From NCBI GenBank assembly GCA_003024985.2, contig PXIH01S0027935.1: a stretch of 11,227 nucleotides of DNA, one strand, 5' to 3'. The stretch is from Euperipatoides rowelli (lineage: Eukaryota > Onychophora > Udeonychophora > Euonychophora > Peripatopsidae). Below the pieces are notes generated by a model. The model was given only the letters and a program-made list of their open reading frames with translations, had not been told where the DNA came from and made no database searches. Below are positions 8,310 to 11,227 of this stretch, in pieces (within the stretch, counting starts at the first letter, position 1; each line of letters begins with the position of its first letter). A program made the position numbers and the translations under genes.

Positions 8310-9250
8310 CAGTGTCGGCTAGTGGTTCTTTGGGCCCCCGGCTGAGAATGGTCAAGGGCCCTCGACCCAGAACCGTTGCCAGTTTAAATTTGATAAGTTT
8401 TTTTTTTTTACTTTTTGTTACCCTTTTGATAGACTTGATAAGCTTTTTTTTTTTAGTTGTAGGCTCATTTTGTTTCCATTTATCGTCCCTATATAGTTCC
8501 CTGGTTTACCTTTACAGAGCCTATGGGTCCCCCCATCCTATCATTCTGCATATATGTATTTTATGTATTTTGTTCAAACACATGGGAGGGGGCACTGGAA
8601 CTACAGACCCATCCACCGCCTTCAATGTGAGGGCCCGATTTCATCGTAACTTTTTTTTTTCATTAATTAGTCCTACCTAAATAAAATGAGAAAAAGCCAC
8701 TGAAACTTCTTATAAAGCTGCATAAATTCCTTTATTTTTTATTTTTTTTTGTGTTTAAAAAAAAAAATCAATTAATTTCGACCACCAATAGGCTAGGTCT
8801 TTTCAAGAGTACAGTACTTGCCATGTAGGACTCTTTTATAACTGGGTTACACATATAAGATGTAGGCTTAATGGAATGGATTTGTTCAATTTTGGTTTAA
8901 TTTGATCAAATTAAACCAAAATTGAACAAATCCATTCCATTACATCTTATATGTAACTAGTTATAAAAGAGTCCTATATGGCAAGTACTGTACTCTTGAA
9001 AAGACCTAGTGGTGGTCGAAATTACTTGAGATTTTTTTTAAACACAAAAAAAAATAAAAAATAAAGGAATTTATGCAGCTTTATAAGAAGTTTCAGTGGC
9101 TTTTTCTCATCATACTTTATACTGCATACGGAGTAATAGAAGATTTATCAATACCTAAATAAAATTTAAAAAAAAAATTTTTTCAAAGGGCTCTTGACCC
9201 CATAAGCCCCCGGTGATCGCCGGCCAGCAGGGTGGGCCTTGCCGACATTG
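8310..9250. mobile_element. Putative non-autonomous element with inverted ends
   Basis: The left end is CAGTGTCGGC (8310-8319) and the right end, reverse-complemented, is CAATGTCGGC (9250-9241), so 9 of 10 bases match. Further in, GGTCAAGGGCCCT (8350-8362) has an inverted partner GGTCAAGAGCCCT (9199-9187) at a similar distance from the end. Both ends are GC-rich and the middle is AT-rich and dominated by a 425-bp foldback. No 8-bp target duplication is visible (TAACATAA on the left, CATTTCCT on the right), so the ends could belong to two nested or rearranged copies of one family. No transposase is present; the 122-codon plus-strand frame at 8312-8680 is poly-T-driven and not supported. Confidence 0.5.
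8686..9110. repeat. 425-bp near-perfect inverted duplication (foldback)
   Basis: The two arms, each of about 210 bp, are reverse complements meeting at TTTGA|TCAAA (8905/8906) with no loop. The inner 74 bp (8869-8942) are perfectly palindromic, and the outer roughly 75-80 bases of each arm, from ATGAGAAAAAGCCACTG inward, are identical too. Between them lie only a few substitutions (CCATGTAGG versus CCATATAGG) and small indels, such as four bases missing beside the inner palindrome on the right arm. Transcripts across it would fold into a long hairpin. A 14-base direct repeat TACCTAAATAAAAT lies at its left edge (8674-8687) and again at 9152-9165. Confidence 0.93.
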
Positions 9251-9259
9251 CATTTCCTC

Positions 9260-9540
9260 GTTGCTTTTTAGACTAGGTTTAAAGATACCGTACTTTATTT
9301 CTAAAGCAGCTAAAGTATGTTGGATCGGTGATAATTTTTTAATCTTTTACTACTTTTAGAAATGCCTATTTGCACATTACACAAAATATTCTAGTAGGCT
9401 AGTTGAAAAACCTAATGAATATGGTATTTTTTTTTGTGTTTTTGTTTTGTTAAATGTCTCTTGATCTCACAAATTAAAAAACAAAGCAAATGTTTACAAG
9501 ACAATAGAATTTAGAATAGCATCATCGTTTAAGATCTTAC
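9260..9540. other. AT-rich DNA with no recognisable gene
   Basis: No open frame or repeat of note was seen. Near 9421-9490 there are T-rich and A-rich stretches of opposite sense (TTTTTGTTTTGTT and AAAAAACAAAG) that could pair weakly. This is low complexity. Confidence 0.5.
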
Positions 9541-9557
9541 AGAAAATAATATAAGGA

Positions 9558-9629
9558 ATGAAATTAATGTTATTTATTATTGCGGTATTGTCATCAATAA
9601 GTTCAAGTTTCATCTTTTTAGCCTGGCAG
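9558..9629 (+). other. Possible exon with signal-peptide-like frame
   Basis: An AG acceptor (TTTAAGATCTTACAG, ending at 9541) is followed by ATG at 9558 and 24 codons starting MKLMLFIIAVLSSISSSF. The frame meets a good donor, CAG|GTAAAA, at 9629/9630 in phase 0. A lysine followed by a long hydrophobic stretch resembles a signal peptide or membrane anchor. Read without splicing, the frame runs on to a stop at 9738-9740 (60 codons). AT-rich DNA often yields hydrophobic frames by chance, no partner exon was found, and the acceptor has a weak pyrimidine tract. Confidence 0.15.
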
Positions 9630-9969
9630 GTAAAAAGCATTTTATTCTCAGAACAATTAAAAGGAATTGCTCACAATTATTTACAAAAAATGCCAAAACA
9701 ACAAAGATTTCTTAGCCCTAAGGGAATATCAAGGATTTAATGTATTATTAAATGTTAAAACTTTTAAAAAAGGAGTGAAAGAATAAGATTTCCTTTCTGG
9801 ATACTCGATTTGGGGGAATAATAATGTCAATATTTCAACAATGGAAACAAAATTACTCAACGTTTATCAAGGAAATAAATTCAATAGTGGCTTAAACAAA
9901 ATAATCTTAGCAAAGGAAATATTTGCTACTTCCCCTAAAATGATAAAGAAGAAGGCGACAATATTAGGC

Positions 9970-10017
9970 TTATATATATATATATATATATTTTTTTTTT
10001 TTTGGGGGGGGGGGGGG
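9970..10017. repeat. Composite (TA)n-T13-G14 microsatellite
   Basis: About ten TA units pass directly into about 13 T and then 14 G before CTAAATT. Three simple repeats abut with no spacer. Tract lengths are likely polymorphic and error-prone. The nearby plus-strand frame (9841-10068) reads through it as YIYIYIFFFFWGGGG and is an artefact. Confidence 0.92.
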
Positions 10018-10380
10018 CTAAATTATTTTAAATGTCAATGGAAATATAGAAAAACTAACCTACAATAAAAAATATTTAATATACTGCAGTGAATAAGCTA
10101 TGAAAAAAATACAGTTCTCCATTTAGCCAATTAAAGTAGACAAATTTTAGCCAAAATATAATGTCCATAGCCAAACAAATTTTAATAAGTTACTGAAATT
10201 TCCATTATAATGGTATTTAAAAATATATAAATAGCATTAGTTAATTATGCTGAGCCAAAAATGAGCAAAATCTTAGATTAATTAACATTTAGCTAAAATG
10301 CTAGTGGCAGCTTAAACCCTGATATCCCCCCTCCCCGTAAAAATTGCAATGTCCCCACCCCTCTGTCATACTATATTAAG
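10018..10380. other. AT-rich DNA with AGCCAAA words and a C-rich end
   Basis: No gene was seen. The words TTTAGCCAA, TTTTAGCCAAAAT, ATAGCCAAACAAATTTT and GAGCCAAAAATGAGC recur between about 10118 and 10275, and the region closes with a C-rich piece (CCCCCCTCCCCGT near 10324). With the G14 tract on its left this could be an old inserted element with G-rich and C-rich ends, but no inverted repeat or target duplication could be shown. Confidence 0.3.
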
Positions 10381-10685
10381 TTTTTTTTATTCTATTGAAT
10401 ATAATATTTATCAATTACAGTATTTTAAATTTGATGATTAGACTTGGAAGGCTACTTATTTATTACGGGAGTGCATTGTGTATAACTCGTCGCCTTTGCC
10501 TAAAACAGTTGTGAAAAGATGATATGGCTGGGGAAAGTTATATGCAATAATGTGCCTTTAGACATTAACTAAACCAGATAAATTAACTCCATGGAATGAA
10601 ACCATGTATTCTATCTCATAGAGCAGATTTATTAAATAATTCAGAGTTTAGAATCACTCACAACCTCCAATCTATGACTATTCGT

Positions 10686-10828
10686 AAAGTTTGCTGCGCC
10701 TCTTTAAACACTCATCCTATCACAATATTTGATTAAACACTTGAAAGCCCTGCTAAAGCATATCAGACTGTTATTTTGGGCTCCCTAAAACTTACCCTAA
10801 CCTGGTGCTGAATTTTTGAAAATTTAGG
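10686..10828 (+). repeat. Dispersed repeat family B, copy 2
   Basis: This is the partner of 5896-6024 in the same orientation. The last 20 bases (10809-10828) are identical to 6005-6024, and several shorter landmarks keep their order. It is slightly longer than copy 1 through small insertions. The GGGTAAGTTT seen on the minus strand near 10790 lies inside this repeat, so it is not taken as a gene's donor site. Confidence 0.6.
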
Positions 10829-10883
10829 ACTTAAGGAGTTTTGAAGATTTAAACAATCCTTAAACCATAACACCACACGGACC

Positions 10884-10990
10884 TTAAAGGTCAAATGTAC
10901 GGAATATTAATTTTTTTAATTATTGATTTTCAAAGATTTTTACTAAAAAAAAATTTCCTCTAGGAAAAAAAAAATTTAAAAAAAGTTATT
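10884..10990 (-). repeat. Dispersed repeat family A, copy 3 (inverted)
   Basis: The reverse complement runs CATTTGACCTTTAA, ATTATTGATTTTCAAAGA and AAAGTTATT in the mirrored order of copy 1 (1-123). It keeps the GAAAATCAATAAT block that copy 2 lost. Family A therefore lies in inverted orientation close to both ends of this window, about 10.8 kb apart. Confidence 0.6.
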
Positions 10991-11121
10991 AAATTACAAT
11001 TCAATTTTTAAAATAATTGTATTTAGCAGCTCCACCCCCTTAAATCATTGTCCATTATATACACCAGGGGAGATATTTTGTGACAGGCTATAAATGAATA
11101 CAGCTTGCTATACTTAATTAT

Positions 11122-11227
11122 CAGGGGCGTAAATAGTGCCCTCGCAACCCTCGCACTGCCGGGGGAAGGGTGGCACGCATTTTGGTGGCGCAAGCCCCCC
11201 CCCCCAAAAAAAAATTGTTTTGTTTTA
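11122..11227 (+). mobile_element. Truncated miniature element end (cut by window)
   Basis: From CAGGGGCGTAAATAGTGCC onward the sequence turns abruptly GC- and CpG-rich (CTCGCAACCCTCGCACTGCC, then GGTGGCGCAAGC and C13/A9 runs). This resembles the CAG-type ends of hAT-like miniature elements and has the same flavour as the right end of the 6188-6519 element read in reverse (CAGCACTGCGGGGGGTGCG). The other end lies outside the window, so neither a target duplication nor the family can be confirmed. Confidence 0.45.

Noticed and set aside
8312-8680. 122-codon plus-strand frame
   Set aside because: It lies inside a mobile-element end and two poly-T blocks. The protein has phenylalanine runs and no recognisable domain.
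9841-10068. 75-codon plus-strand frame
   Set aside because: It reads through the (TA)n-T13-G14 tract, giving a YI/F/G run, and lacks any other support.
1-11227. tRNA, rRNA, CRISPR or SINE B-box
   Set aside because: No GGTTCGANNCC-type box, cloverleaf, regularly spaced repeats or conserved rRNA segment was seen on either strand.

Overview
This looks like nuclear DNA from an animal. It is AT-rich by eye, full of A/T homopolymer runs, strongly CpG-poor over most of its length, and seeded with decayed non-autonomous DNA transposons. No complete protein-coding gene can be supported: the only ATG-to-stop frames are short, AT-driven and often open on both strands. Nothing points to bacteria, phage or a virus: there are no dense genes, Shine-Dalgarno sites or operons. 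Frequent short palindromic words (TAGGCCTA/TAGCCTA, TACCGGTA, TACTGTA/TACAGTA) and hAT-like miniature elements would suit an invertebrate such as a mollusc, but a vertebrate cannot be excluded.

Layout. Bases 1-123 are copy 1 of a dispersed repeat (family A). Bases 124-740 are featureless AT-rich DNA. Bases 745-1790 differ sharply: about 24 CpGs in 1.08 kb against roughly 3-4 per kb around it, few homopolymers, and a cluster of strong minus-strand splice-site pairs that reads like a small multi-exon transcript running from about 1729 to 675. Bases 1800-3000 hold homopolymers and a few weaker splice-like signals. A coding-like minus-strand stretch of about 62 codons without a start lies at 3019-3204. 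Copy 2 of family A follows at 3454-3528, then about 1.9 kb of nearly featureless DNA.

From 5431 on, mobile-element debris dominates. There is a hAT-like left end at 5431, family B copy 1 at 5896-6024, and a complete miniature hAT-like element at 6188-6519 with a perfect 8-bp target duplication. A G-rich stretch and a three-unit degenerate cassette lie at 7690-7980. An element of about 940 bp (8310-9250) carries near its middle a nearly perfect 425-bp inverted duplication (8686-9110). The right part has a (TA)n-T13-G14 composite tract (9970-10017), family B copy 2 (10686-10828), family A copy 3 in inverted orientation (10884-10990) and a truncated miniature element at the right edge.

The most notable points are the long foldback at 8686-9110, which would form a long double-stranded hairpin if transcribed, and the CpG-retaining block at 745-1790 whose limits coincide with the splice-site cluster. 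There is no evidence that any genes here work together. All counts and alignments were made by eye.
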